Part shown: positions 25,901 to 33,586 of the stretch, one piece after another | Position numbering within the stretch: position 1 is the first letter of the stretch | Layout: every line of letters starts with the position of its first letter | Assembly: GCA_029547805.1 (NCBI GenBank) | Contig: JAKPOP010000003.1 | Coordinates: 310,001 to 374,000 of the forward strand | Direction: 5' to 3' | Length of the DNA: 64,000 nt | Source: Deltaproteobacteria bacterium | GTDB taxonomy: Bacteria > Myxococcota_A > UBA9042 > DTJE01 | The notes under the pieces: model-generated | What the model was told of the DNA's origin: nothing | Database searches by the model: none | What the model saw: only the letters and a program-made list of their open reading frames with translations | Position numbers and translations under genes: made by a program

Positions 25901-28843
25901 GTCACAGAAATTGTCGGTGCAGTCGTTGCCATCCTCGCAGGCCGAGTCCCTCGCCACGTGCACGCACCCCACACCCTCGACACAGGAGTCCTCGGTGCAG
26001 GGGATGCCGTCATTGCAGTCCTTCGGACCCCCGGACACGCACTCCCCTCCGACGCATCGGTCGCCGGTCGTACAGAGCCGTCCGTCCTCACAGGGCGCCG
26101 AGTTGTTCGGGTTGTAGCAACCGGTCACCCGGTCACAGAGGTCGTCGGTGCAGGGATTCCCGTCATCGCAGCGCAAGGCGGTCCCAGGAACGCACTTCCC
26201 GGTCACGGGATCGCAGGTCTCGACCCCATTGCAGACGTCCTGGTCATCGCAGGCGACGGGCACGCCGGCCACGCAGCCCCCCGACAATGGGTCGCAGGTC
26301 TCCAGGCCATTGCAGGCGTCGCCGTCGGAGCAGTCGATCGGCGTCCCTTCGCACCGCCCGTCGGCCTGGCACTGGTCGTTCACGGTGCACAGGTCCCGGT
26401 CATTGCAGGTGGTCCCGACCAGCGGCATGTGTCGGCAGCCCAACGTCGCGATGCATTCGTCCAGCGTGCAGAGATTGGCGTCGTCGCAGTTCAGGGGCGT
26501 CCCGCTTTCACACTGGCCCGTCGTGGGATTGCACGACTCCAGACCATTGCAGAGGTTCCCATCGTCGCAGTGGATGGGAGTTCCCGGAACACAGAGTCCG
26601 GTCATCGGATTGCAGGTCTCCAGGCCGTCACAGGCATCGTGGTTCGAGCACTCCACCGGGACATGGGTCACCTCCCCGGTGCCGGGGTCGCAGGAGTCCA
26701 CCGTGCAGAGGTCCCCGTCGTCGAGGGACACCGGTTCGTGGAGGCACTCCCCGGTCCCGGGCTCGCAGGAGTCGATCGTGCAGAAGTCGCCCTCCTCGCA
26801 ATCCTTCGGCAGTCCCTTGCAGGTGGCCTCCTCGGTGCAGGCATCCTCCACCGTACAGGGGTCGCTGTCGTCGCAGAGAGCCTGGATCCCCTGCTGGACG
26901 CATTCTCCCGTCTCGGGGTCACAGAGGCCCTCGGTGCAGGGATTGCCGTCCTCGCAGGCCACGATGCTGGTGCACTGGCCGTCGCGGCAGAAGTCCCGGG
27001 TGCAGGCCCGTCCGTCATCGCAGGAGGCCTCATTGTCGGGCTCCGAGAGACAGCGCTGCCCCTCGGGGTCGCAGGTCTCCTTCGTGCAGGGATTGCCGTC
27101 GTCGCAGACCCGAGGCGTCCCCGGCTGACAGACCTTCTGGGCACAGATATCGCCCACCGTGCACCAGTTCCCGTCATCGCAGGGATCCGTGTTTGCCTGG
27201 TGGATGCATCCCCCGCGGTCGGCGTCACAGGAATCGGTGGTGCAGGGGTTGTTGTCGTCGCAGGGGTCCCGGGGACCGGGCCTGCAGCGCCCGTCGGTGC
27301 AACGGTCCCCGACCGTGCACGAGTCTCCGTCATCACAGGACGCCTCGTTGAAGGGGAACACGCAGCCCAGCGATGGGTCGCAGAGGTCGTCGGTGCAGGG
27401 ACTGGCATCCCGACAGGTCTTCAAGGTTCCCGAACGGCACTGCCCATCCTCGCAGAAGTCGTTCTCGGTGCAGAGGTTCCCGTCCTCGCAGGCCCCGGAC
27501 CGGGGCTCAAAGACACACCCCACCGCCGGGTCGCACCGATCGGCGGTGCACTCGTTCCCGTCGTCGCACCGCAGGGGTTCCCCGACGCCCACGCAGGTCC
27601 CGGCCTGACAGCGGCTTTCCGTCGTGCAGGCGTTCCCGTCGTCGCAGGGCCGGTCATCGGAGAGGTTCGTGGCGATGCACTTCCCGGTCCCGGGGTCGCA
27701 GACGGCGGTGCGGCAGGGGCCCAGCCCGGCAGCATCACAGGTGATCACGGTCGTCGGGTCCACCCGGCAGATCCCCTCCTGGCAGGTCAGGATCCCGTTG
27801 CAGCGATTGCCGTCCTCGAGGGACTCGCAGTCCCCATCGACCTGGCAGCCGCAACGAGGCGTCAACCGGCCCAGGCAGGCCCCCTGACGGCAGGTGTCCG
27901 CCTCAGTGCAGGCGTTGCCGTCGTCGCAGGGGGCCTCGTTGAAGGCATGGAGGCAGCCCTGACGGGCATCGCAGGTGTCGTCGGTGCAGGGGTTGCCGTC
28001 GTCGCAGGAGACGGTCGTGGTCCCGACGCAAAGGCCCTGCTGGCAGTGATCCCCGAGGGAGCAGGAGTTGCCGTCGTCGCACGGTGCGCCTTCCCCGGCG
28101 GGCACCTCCTCGCACTTCCCGTCCGCGGGGCGGCAGCGGGCCTCCATGCATGGGGATTCGGGGGGCGGACAGTGGACCACCGAATCGAGATCCAGGATGC
28201 AGACCCGCTGAACGCATCGCAGCACGCCGTTGCAGAGATCGCCATCCTGGGGGCACTCCTGATCGGCTTCGCAGGCGCAGGCATTCGCCCCTCCGACGCA
28301 CTGGCCGTCGCGGCACTGGTCCCCCTCGGTGCAGGGATTCCCGTCGTCGCAGGCCCCATCGACGGGCTCATGGGTGCAGGTCCCCTCGGTGGTGCATCGG
28401 TCGGCGGTGCAGGCATTGCCGTCGTCGCACTCCGTTGGCACGCCGACGCAGGCCCCCTGGCGGCACTGGTCCGCCGTCGTGCAGGGGTCCTGGTCATCGC
28501 AGGTCGTTCCATTGGGCACGGGGGCGAAGCGGCAGGTGCCATCGGACCCGCAGAAGGGTTCCTGGCACGGTCGGCTCCCCTGCTCCAGCAGGACATCGCA
28601 GTCCCTGGTCGTCTCGCAGGGGATCGTCGTGACGGTGTCGGTGCCTGGATCCGGCGTCTCCTCGCGCCAGGCATCGCCATCCATCGCGAGGTCCATGCCC
28701 AGGTCCGGAAGGGCCGGGTCCGTCCCCGGGTCTTCGATCCCCGGGTCGGTGACGTCGCTCCCCCCGGACGACGAGGAACACGAACCCAGGCCAACAGCCA
28801 GCATCGCCAGCATCAGCAGGTAGCGCACAGGGTGCCGACACAT
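22964..28843 (-). CDS. Giant lipoprotein with about 50 CTDC Cys-rich repeats and C-terminal lamin-tail-like domain
   Basis: About 1959 residues. The ATG at 28843 follows an excellent AGGAGGTGAT site and gives a signal ending GLGSC (Cys22), then an Asp/Pro/Gly linker. From about residue 80 to 1590 I count about 51 repeats of the CDDGNPCTxDxC type (Dictyostelium CTDC-like), each with paired Cys residues. Residues about 1640-1780 form a separate domain with ITTVEGAPTTVFGRVYVPG and GDNGSVFVLCD. The last 170 residues look like a lamin-tail domain: FSEYVEGSSNNKAVEVFNAG and a DDAVELLGPD turn. No catalytic motif is seen. It is probably an extended disulfide-rich cell-surface rod or adhesin. Periplasmic disulfide catalysis would be heavily required. 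Confidence 0.85.
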   Translation of the reverse strand: MCRHPVRYLLMLAMLAVGLGSCSSSSGGSDVTDPGIEDPGTDPALPDLGMDLAMDGDAWREETPDPGTDTVTTIPCETTRDCDVLLEQGSRPCQEPFCGSDGTCRFAPVPNGTTCDDQDPCTTADQCRQGACVGVPTECDDGNACTADRCTTEGTCTHEPVDGACDDGNPCTEGDQCRDGQCVGGANACACEADQECPQDGDLCNGVLRCVQRVCILDLDSVVHCPPPESPCMEARCRPADGKCEEVPAGEGAPCDDGNSCSLGDHCQQGLCVGTTTVSCDDGNPCTDDTCDARQGCLHAFNEAPCDDGNACTEADTCRQGACLGRLTPRCGCQVDGDCESLEDGNRCNGILTCQEGICRVDPTTVITCDAAGLGPCRTAVCDPGTGKCIATNLSDDRPCDDGNACTTESRCQAGTCVGVGEPLRCDDGNECTADRCDPAVGCVFEPRSGACEDGNLCTENDFCEDGQCRSGTLKTCRDASPCTDDLCDPSLGCVFPFNEASCDDGDSCTVGDRCTDGRCRPGPRDPCDDNNPCTTDSCDADRGGCIHQANTDPCDDGNWCTVGDICAQKVCQPGTPRVCDDGNPCTKETCDPEGQRCLSEPDNEASCDDGRACTRDFCRDGQCTSIVACEDGNPCTEGLCDPETGECVQQGIQALCDDSDPCTVEDACTEEATCKGLPKDCEEGDFCTIDSCEPGTGECLHEPVSLDDGDLCTVDSCDPGTGEVTHVPVECSNHDACDGLETCNPMTGLCVPGTPIHCDDGNLCNGLESCNPTTGQCESGTPLNCDDANLCTLDECIATLGCRHMPLVGTTCNDRDLCTVNDQCQADGRCEGTPIDCSDGDACNGLETCDPLSGGCVAGVPVACDDQDVCNGVETCDPVTGKCVPGTALRCDDGNPCTDDLCDRVTGCYNPNNSAPCEDGRLCTTGDRCVGGECVSGGPKDCNDGIPCTEDSCVEGVGCVHVARDSACEDGNDCTDNFCDISAGGCRQVVRNGQPCDDHNACTVNDICLGTACLGVGLNCNDGIPCTDDYCDLETGCRNDPVHSRCDDRNSCTDNVCDPDQGGCVFPDNQDSCDDGNPCTLNDQCLYGTCIGGDPNPCDDQVACTEDVCQDYIGCQHIPVDDFCDDGNICTAEYCDASQGCVREGLSGGDCDDGDPCTRVDLCQQGRCEGSDVDPCDDGVACTKDSCVAGAGCRHDAQNDLCDDGASCTNDRCTDHGCEWTPLDGRCNDGNVCTADACLGANGGDPGTGCLHTPLTGDYGCDDQNLCTEGDLCVDGRCKGTEISCDDGTSCTVDSCDPGTGCQSVPNHFLCDDGIACTHDQCTNDGCQWEPDDTLCTDGIACTRDWCDPLQGGCVHEAQDGLCDDGTACTLDRCDPERDCIQTPQDDQCDDGVPCTVDACVSGVGCRNTADASLCDDGIACTLDFCDVAARQCANVPQDAACEDGLSCTANLCDPLNGNPATGCRVEPNDAVCDDGNPCTQDSCGDGPAPTGCRSVDLSDQDCDDGDACTLGDVCFQGRCLSGLVDCGRPECGNHACDDGDLCTVSSRCLYQGGGQGVCTFGVSACDRPDCAGYACDDGDSCTIAEACEADGSCLGHGRACWLPECAAHPDCPETDCFDGVDENQDGRTDCWDPSCRYQQGCLVTVAWCRLQWPLQITTVEGAPTTVFGRVYVPGVTTATGGTDLYPPLVAEVGYGPSGSHPDDGGWSWFPAQGNMAYGPDSPSYEASNDEYLGLLPGSPPPGADYAFRFSGDNGSVFVLCDKDARSEGRGDGSADGYDPQDAGKMITFTNLYFSEYVEGSSNNKAVEVFNAGSVAVPLSQIIVRVYANGATSPTSTIPLGTQGVLDPGATFVLCNSQAGSLLLPLCNGLSGSLSFNGDDAVELLGPDQVVLDVIGQIGFRPSTEWGTGLVSTADNTIRRKCEVVQGDRNGGDVFDPAPEWDGFPVDTFNGLGDRNCR
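24060..28620 (-). repeat. Array of about 51 CTDC Cys-rich coding repeats
   Basis: Roughly 75-100-base units, each encoding Cys-Asp-Asp-Gly-x-x-Cys-Thr plus one or more further Cys. Spacing between units varies and a few units are degenerate (for example LDDGDLCT lacking the first Cys, and the DACNGLETC type). Edges approximate. Confidence 0.8.
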
Positions 28844-28888
28844 GCCATCACCTCCTGGATCGCCCATCCGCCCAAGGAACATGAGGCA

Positions 28889-28917
28889 AGTCTATCGGAG
28901 GGAAGATACCGAGGCAA
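28889..28917 (-). promoter_or_regulatory. Candidate promoter of the giant lipoprotein
   Basis: On the minus strand, TTGCCT (28917-28912), 17 bases, TAGACT (28894-28889), about 46 bases before the ATG at 28843. A five-pair hairpin GAGGC-AAA-GCCTC (28911-28923) overlaps the -35 and may end the SMUG1 transcript or modulate this promoter. Confidence 0.4.
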
Positions 28918-28954
28918 AGCCTCCCCGGCGAATGGCGCCTCCGGAGCCGATATC

Positions 28955-29680
28955 TCAGGGATCGATGCCCTGGGCCCGGAGGTCCGCCTCGAAGGCCGCC
29001 TCCCACCCGCGATTGGCCTTGGGACTGGCCGGACTGGGATGGAGGGCATGACCCACGGCGATCCCCGAGTCCCCCCGCAGCGCTTCCCGGGCCCGGGCCT
29101 CGGCAAAGCCGCCGATGCCCACGACCCGCCGGGCGCCCAGGGCCAGGACGACCTCCCGCAAGGCCCGGTCGCAGGGGGCGAAGAGGGCGGCTCGCTCCGT
29201 GGCCGGCAGGGCGTCGGGGGTCCGGTTCCGCCCCGAGGACTCCAGGAAGACCAGGGGGCAGTAGTTGGCCACGAAGAACCGTTCGAAGAACCGCTCCGGG
29301 GTTCCGTAGCGACGCATCGCCCATCCCCAGAGCCGCTGTCCGCTGACCTCGACCCTGCGGCAGGCCAGGCCCTCGATGGGACGCCTGGGGTGCTGCACCG
29401 GCGGGGCCTCGATCGCCTCCCGGATCCCCAGCCAATCGACCACCACCGGCACTGCTCCAAACGGAACGCCCGTCTGTGCCATCCCGAAGGGGCCGGGATT
29501 CATCCCCAGCAGGACGGCCTCGACCCCCCTCCTGGCATGGCGCCGGCAGTAGGCTTCCCACATTCTCCAGGCATACTCCAGGGGGTTCAGCACCAGGGCC
29601 GTGGGCGGGCCGAACGTCAGGGCCGCCACCTCGCGCCTCAGACGGTCCGAGGCGTCCAGAATGCGCTGCGCCGGGTCCAT
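28955..29680 (-). CDS. smug1: SMUG1-type uracil-DNA glycosylase
   Basis: A 241-residue base-excision repair enzyme that removes uracil (and some oxidised uracils) from DNA. Motif 1 reads GMNPGPFGMAQTGVPFG and motif 2 HPSPASP, which match the eukaryotic SMUG1 signature nearly residue for residue; the Asn of GMNP positions the catalytic water. The ATG at 29680 follows GGGGAGG five bases upstream. It is 52 bases downstream of the GH31 gene on the same strand, probably co-transcribed but functionally unrelated. Family 1 Ung has a different motif (GQDPYH), so this is not Ung. Confidence 0.93.
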   Translation of the reverse strand: MDPAQRILDASDRLRREVAALTFGPPTALVLNPLEYAWRMWEAYCRRHARRGVEAVLLGMNPGPFGMAQTGVPFGAVPVVVDWLGIREAIEAPPVQHPRRPIEGLACRRVEVSGQRLWGWAMRRYGTPERFFERFFVANYCPLVFLESSGRNRTPDALPATERAALFAPCDRALREVVLALGARRVVGIGGFAEARAREALRGDSGIAVGHALHPSPASPKANRGWEAAFEADLRAQGIDP

Positions 29681-29732
29681 CGCGCCTCCCCTGCCATCGT
29701 GGTCGATCGGGCCGTCCGAGGCAGCCGAGGGA

Positions 29733-32423
29733 TCACTCGGGGAAGAGCACCTGCGCCCGATCCCCGGCGCCGGGGACCCGGACCCGGAGCACTCCGGGCG
29801 CAAAGAACCACCCGGGTCCCTCCAGGGCTTCCAGGTCCTCCAGGCTGGCCGCCTTCACTGCGGGACCGCTGTCGAAGCGCACCAGCAGCGGCGGTTCCTC
29901 CCCGACGGCCACCACCTCGAAGATCGCCCCCTTGCGGTACTCGGTGCCCGGCACCAGGCCCAGCAACAGGCTCGGAGCAATCCAGGACTGGCTCAGGACG
30001 GTCCCGTCATACACCGAAACGTCCTCCGCCGGACCCGGGAAGACCCGGACGTAGAGGAGGCCCGCATCGGTGGCCAGGGAGTCCACCCGCTCCGGTTCCA
30101 GGGTCGGAGCGATGGCGTCGATCGTGGGCCGGAGCATCGGAATCAGGCTTCCCTCCCGCTGGAAGAGTGGCAGCTCGGTGAGGTCCGCCGCGACGGTCGC
30201 CTCGATGCCGCCCCTGGAGCCACCGTCGAAGACCTCCCCGGTGAACCAGTGGCGCCAGCGACCCGGAGGCAGCACCACGGTCCGTTGCCGCTGGCCCTCG
30301 GTGACCACTGGAGCCACCAGCAGGCTCGGTCCGAAGAGGTAGGTGTCCGACGGGTGGCGGCCCATCTGGGGATGCTCCAGGCCCAGGGGACGCTCAATGG
30401 GGTAGCCGGTCCTGGCGATGTCCTTCGCGAGGGTCCACTCGTAGGGAAACAGCCGGAGGTGCAATCTGGCGAACTCCCGATAGTTGTCCAGCAACTCGGT
30501 GTCGGGAGACCCGTCGGGCAGCGTGAACTCCCAGGGAACATTGTTGCTGGAGGTCCCGACCTGCATCACGGACGACAGGGCGGTCTGCTGGTACCAGCGC
30601 ATGAAGGTCTCCCGGCTCGGCGGGGAGTGGCGATAGCCGCCGGTGTCCGATCCGAAGAAGGGGAAGCCCGAGGGACCCAGGGAGAGGCCGTAGATCAGCG
30701 ATGCCGGGAGGCCCCCGACGTAGGCATAGCCCTTCGAGTCGCCGGGAATCGGGTCCCGGTGCCGGGCGAAGCTGGCGTCCAGGTCCCCGGGCCAGATCAC
30801 GCTGACGTTCACCTGGTCGCCCCAGGAGCCGGCGCGGCACAGCAGGAACCCGCCGTCGGCCGGCAGGGTCTCGGCATAGGCCCGGTGGTAGAGGAGTCTC
30901 CAGCGGCTGTGCATGGTCCGCTCGTCGGTGCCATCGGCGAACTGCCAGACGCTCCGGATGCCCAGCAGCCCGGGCACGATGTCCTCGCCGTAGTCCAGTT
31001 TGAACCCCTCGATGCCCATGTCCGTGTAGCGCCGGATCAGCGTCTGCCACCAGGCGAAGGCCTCGGGGTTCGAGAGGTCAATGGGGTCGCTCCAGTGGTT
31101 CAGGCGCAGGCCGCTCACCGGCGGGAAGTAGCCCTTCTGACGGGCCTCCTGGGCCAGGGCGATGGTCTCGGGTGAGGACTCCCGGCCCTCGCTGAGGTAG
31201 GGCGTGTGCCAGAGGGCCATCCGGAAGCCCAGGGCATGCGCCTCGTCGATCATCGCCTGCGGGTCCGGGTAGTGGTCCCGGTGGAAGTCGAAGGAGTTCA
31301 CACCGTTCGCATAGGGGCGGTCGATCCAGTAGGCCGTGGTCGGGAGGTCCAGTTCCCGGATCGTCCGTAGGTCCTCGATCACGGCCTCCTGGCCGTCGAT
31401 CTCGTCCCGCCAGAGGATGGGACCCAGGCCCCAGCGGGCCGGCAGCAGGGCCTGGCCCGTGACCTCGTAGTAATGCCGGGTGATGTCCCGGGGATGGGCC
31501 TCGGCGAACAGGTGGAACTCGACTCCCCTGGCCGTGTCGAAGGCCGTTCCGAACACCGCGTCCACCCGGTCCTCCTCGGTCCGGGCGACGTCGAAGGCCC
31601 CGGGATGCCGGGAGGCGACGAAGAGGCCCCATCCCTCGGTGCCGATCAGGAACGGGATGCCGACGTGGGCCTCGTTGTAGCGTCCCTCCAGAACGTCGTC
31701 GGCCTCCAGTTGCATGGCCCGGAGGGTTCCCCGATGTTCCACCTGGTCCAGCCACGCCCCGAGGCCGTAGAAGGCCTCGGTCGGCCTGACCTCGGGCCGG
31801 ATGCTGATGAATGCCACCCGGTCGCTGGCGGGGGTCCAGAACAGGCGGAACCGACCGGGAGCGGGGGCCTCGATCTGAAGGGTCGCCCGGAGGTCCGTGC
31901 CGAAGGTGAGGTCCAGCATGACCCGGTCTTGCTGGACCTCGGTGATCCGCAACCGAGAGACCGTCTCCCACTGGAGGCCGTCAGGAGGGGTATAGGCCGG
32001 GTCCTGGGCGACCAGGGGCCAGGGGTCGTACGAGACGGCCTCGTCCAGCTCGTCCACGACGCCCAGTCGCAGGCCGTCGGCCGGGATCTGGAGCACCCGC
32101 TTGCCCCCGACCCAGAGGGACAGGGTCCGCTCCTCCCGGGAGACCACCAGTTGGGTGTCGGTTCCCAGCGTGGCCTCCTCGGGCCCGGGGTCCTCCAGGC
32201 CCTCCTCCCCCACCGGATCCCGTCCTTCCTCGGGCGGAAGGTCCGGTGGCAGGTCTCTCCCATCGGGGAGGTCCAGGGGTCCCGTCTCCCCCGGAACGTC
32301 CGGACCCTCATCCCCCGGCACTCCGGGGTCGGTCCCCGGGTCGAGCGAGGCATCGGCAGACCCGCCGGCCCCTCCCCCGCAAGCCACCATCCAGGCCAGA
32401 CCGATCCACGCCAGGCGTCTCAT
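29733..32423 (-). CDS. Lipoprotein glycoside hydrolase family 31 (alpha-glucosidase/alpha-xylosidase type)
   Basis: An 896-residue exported enzyme; ATG at 32423 after a GGGAGGGGG site, with a very short signal ending WMVAC (Cys15) and an acidic Asp/Pro/Gly linker to about residue 75. The N-terminal beta-sandwich (about 80-310) precedes the catalytic barrel. The nucleophile is in GFKLDYGED (Asp477) and the likely acid/base is the Asp of IWPGDLDASF about 65 residues later. FGSDTGGY and the C-terminal domains are also GH31-like. It retains glycosidic configuration and cleaves alpha-linked glucose, xylose or a related sugar; which one cannot be read from sequence. Together with the GH3 and GH84 lipoproteins it suggests external glycan degradation. 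Confidence 0.92.
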   Translation of the reverse strand: MRRLAWIGLAWMVACGGGAGGSADASLDPGTDPGVPGDEGPDVPGETGPLDLPDGRDLPPDLPPEEGRDPVGEEGLEDPGPEEATLGTDTQLVVSREERTLSLWVGGKRVLQIPADGLRLGVVDELDEAVSYDPWPLVAQDPAYTPPDGLQWETVSRLRITEVQQDRVMLDLTFGTDLRATLQIEAPAPGRFRLFWTPASDRVAFISIRPEVRPTEAFYGLGAWLDQVEHRGTLRAMQLEADDVLEGRYNEAHVGIPFLIGTEGWGLFVASRHPGAFDVARTEEDRVDAVFGTAFDTARGVEFHLFAEAHPRDITRHYYEVTGQALLPARWGLGPILWRDEIDGQEAVIEDLRTIRELDLPTTAYWIDRPYANGVNSFDFHRDHYPDPQAMIDEAHALGFRMALWHTPYLSEGRESSPETIALAQEARQKGYFPPVSGLRLNHWSDPIDLSNPEAFAWWQTLIRRYTDMGIEGFKLDYGEDIVPGLLGIRSVWQFADGTDERTMHSRWRLLYHRAYAETLPADGGFLLCRAGSWGDQVNVSVIWPGDLDASFARHRDPIPGDSKGYAYVGGLPASLIYGLSLGPSGFPFFGSDTGGYRHSPPSRETFMRWYQQTALSSVMQVGTSSNNVPWEFTLPDGSPDTELLDNYREFARLHLRLFPYEWTLAKDIARTGYPIERPLGLEHPQMGRHPSDTYLFGPSLLVAPVVTEGQRQRTVVLPPGRWRHWFTGEVFDGGSRGGIEATVAADLTELPLFQREGSLIPMLRPTIDAIAPTLEPERVDSLATDAGLLYVRVFPGPAEDVSVYDGTVLSQSWIAPSLLLGLVPGTEYRKGAIFEVVAVGEEPPLLVRFDSGPAVKAASLEDLEALEGPGWFFAPGVLRVRVPGAGDRAQVLFPE

Positions 32424-32661
32424 GTCCCCCCTCCCGTCCCGGAAACGACCCAGGATCCCCGGGATTCATACCATTGGCCGCCTGGGATGCCCAGTCCGAT
32501 TCCAGCCTCCAGGACGACCGCCCCCTCGGCCCTGCCCGGCAGGCCGCGGATCCCCGTCGCCTGGTTGGAACTGTTGTGACTGGTTGTTGCGCCTTGTCAT
32601 CCGGTGACGGTCCCTGTTGTGCTACCCTTGCGCGCCACGCCGGCCGGGGGGGCGACAGGCC
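32424..32661. promoter_or_regulatory. Divergent intergenic region with candidate -10 boxes
   Basis: Towards the GH31 gene (minus), TGGTATGAA (an extended -10, TATGAA at 32470-32465) lies about 42 bases before the ATG. Towards the transporter (plus), TGCTACCCT (TACCCT at 32623-32628) lies 34 bases before the TTG. Neither has a good -35. Nothing else is recognisable. Confidence 0.35.
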
Positions 32662-33561
32662 TTGGACCGCACCTACCTGGGAGAAATCCTCTCGATCCTG
32701 ACGGCGGTGGTCTGGTCCCTGGCCGTGGTGCTGTTCCGCCGGGCCGGGGACTTCCTGTCCCCGATGGCACTGAACCTCTTCAAGGGATGGATCGGCTTGA
32801 CGCTGGCCGTGGCGACCCACCTGCTCACGGGAGGGGCCCTGTTCCCGGGCCAGCACCCCGGGGAGATTCGGGATGCGGCGGTGCTCTTCGGGAGCGGGGT
32901 CATCGGCATCGGCATGGCCGACACGCTGTTTTTCGCCGCGCTGAACCGCCTGGGCGCCTCGCGGCTCGCCATCGTGGACTGCTCCTACAGTCCCTTCGTG
33001 ATGTTCTTCTCCTTCGTGATGCTCCAGGAGCCGGTCTCGCCGTGGCTGCCGGTGGCGGCGGTGCTGATGGGCCTGGCCATCGTGGCCGGGACCTGGGAGC
33101 CCCGGGCCTTCGACCCGGAGGCCTGGAAGCGGGAGAAGGGCGGCATCGCCATCGCCACCGTGGCTGTGGCCCTGATGGCCTTCGCCATCGTACTGGCCAA
33201 GCCGATCCTCGACCGGAGCCCGGTCTGGTGGTCCCTGTCGATGCGCCTGGCGGGCGGGGTCACCTTCCTGCTGGGCATGGGAGCCCTGCCGCGATACCGG
33301 CGAAACCTCCGGGCGGCCCTGGTGCCCCACCGGGCATGGATCCCGGCCCTGGTGCCCGCCATCCTGGGAACCTACCTGGCCATCTACCTGTGGACCCGGG
33401 GCATCCAGTTGACCTACGTGAACATCGCGAGCGTGCTGAACCAGTTGTCCAACGTCTTCATTCTGCCCCTGGCCGCCCTGATCCTGAAGGAACGAATGAA
33501 GGCCCGTCACTGGCTCGCGGTGCTGCTGGGCTTCGGGGCCGGGGCGCTGGTCTTCCTGTGA
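32662..33561 (+). CDS. EamA-family drug/metabolite (DMT) transporter
   Basis: About 299 residues forming ten hydrophobic helices in two EamA repeats (about 5-140 and 155-295). Typical segments are LTAVVWSLAVVLFRRAG at the start and the helix 9-10 region IASVLNQLSNVFILPLAALI followed by LKERMKARHWLAVLLGFGAG. An inner-membrane exporter or importer of small metabolites; the substrate is unknown. The TTG at 32662 is chosen because the upstream TTG at 32617 lies within the putative -10/+1 region and adds a Pro/Arg-rich stretch with no hydrophobic character. Convergent with the alcohol dehydrogenase, 25 bases apart. Confidence 0.85.
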   Translation: MDRTYLGEILSILTAVVWSLAVVLFRRAGDFLSPMALNLFKGWIGLTLAVATHLLTGGALFPGQHPGEIRDAAVLFGSGVIGIGMADTLFFAALNRLGASRLAIVDCSYSPFVMFFSFVMLQEPVSPWLPVAAVLMGLAIVAGTWEPRAFDPEAWKREKGGIAIATVAVALMAFAIVLAKPILDRSPVWWSLSMRLAGGVTFLLGMGALPRYRRNLRAALVPHRAWIPALVPAILGTYLAIYLWTRGIQLTYVNIASVLNQLSNVFILPLAALILKERMKARHWLAVLLGFGAGALVFL

Positions 33562-33586
33562 CCCCTCCCGGCGAGGCAGGCACCGG

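Noticed and set aside
17010-28620. CRISPR-like regularly spaced repeats
   Set aside because: The short repeated strings (variants of a Cys-Asp-Asp-Gly codon block) are in frame inside lipoprotein genes and vary in sequence; there are no spacers, leader or cas genes.
24773-30181. Plus-strand open frame of about 1800 codons opposite the CTDC lipoprotein, SMUG1 and GH31 genes
   Set aside because: It spans three well-supported genes on the other strand, has low-complexity Val/Ala/Gly composition, no domain motif and no ribosome site. It results from the repeated Cys and Asp codons read in antisense.
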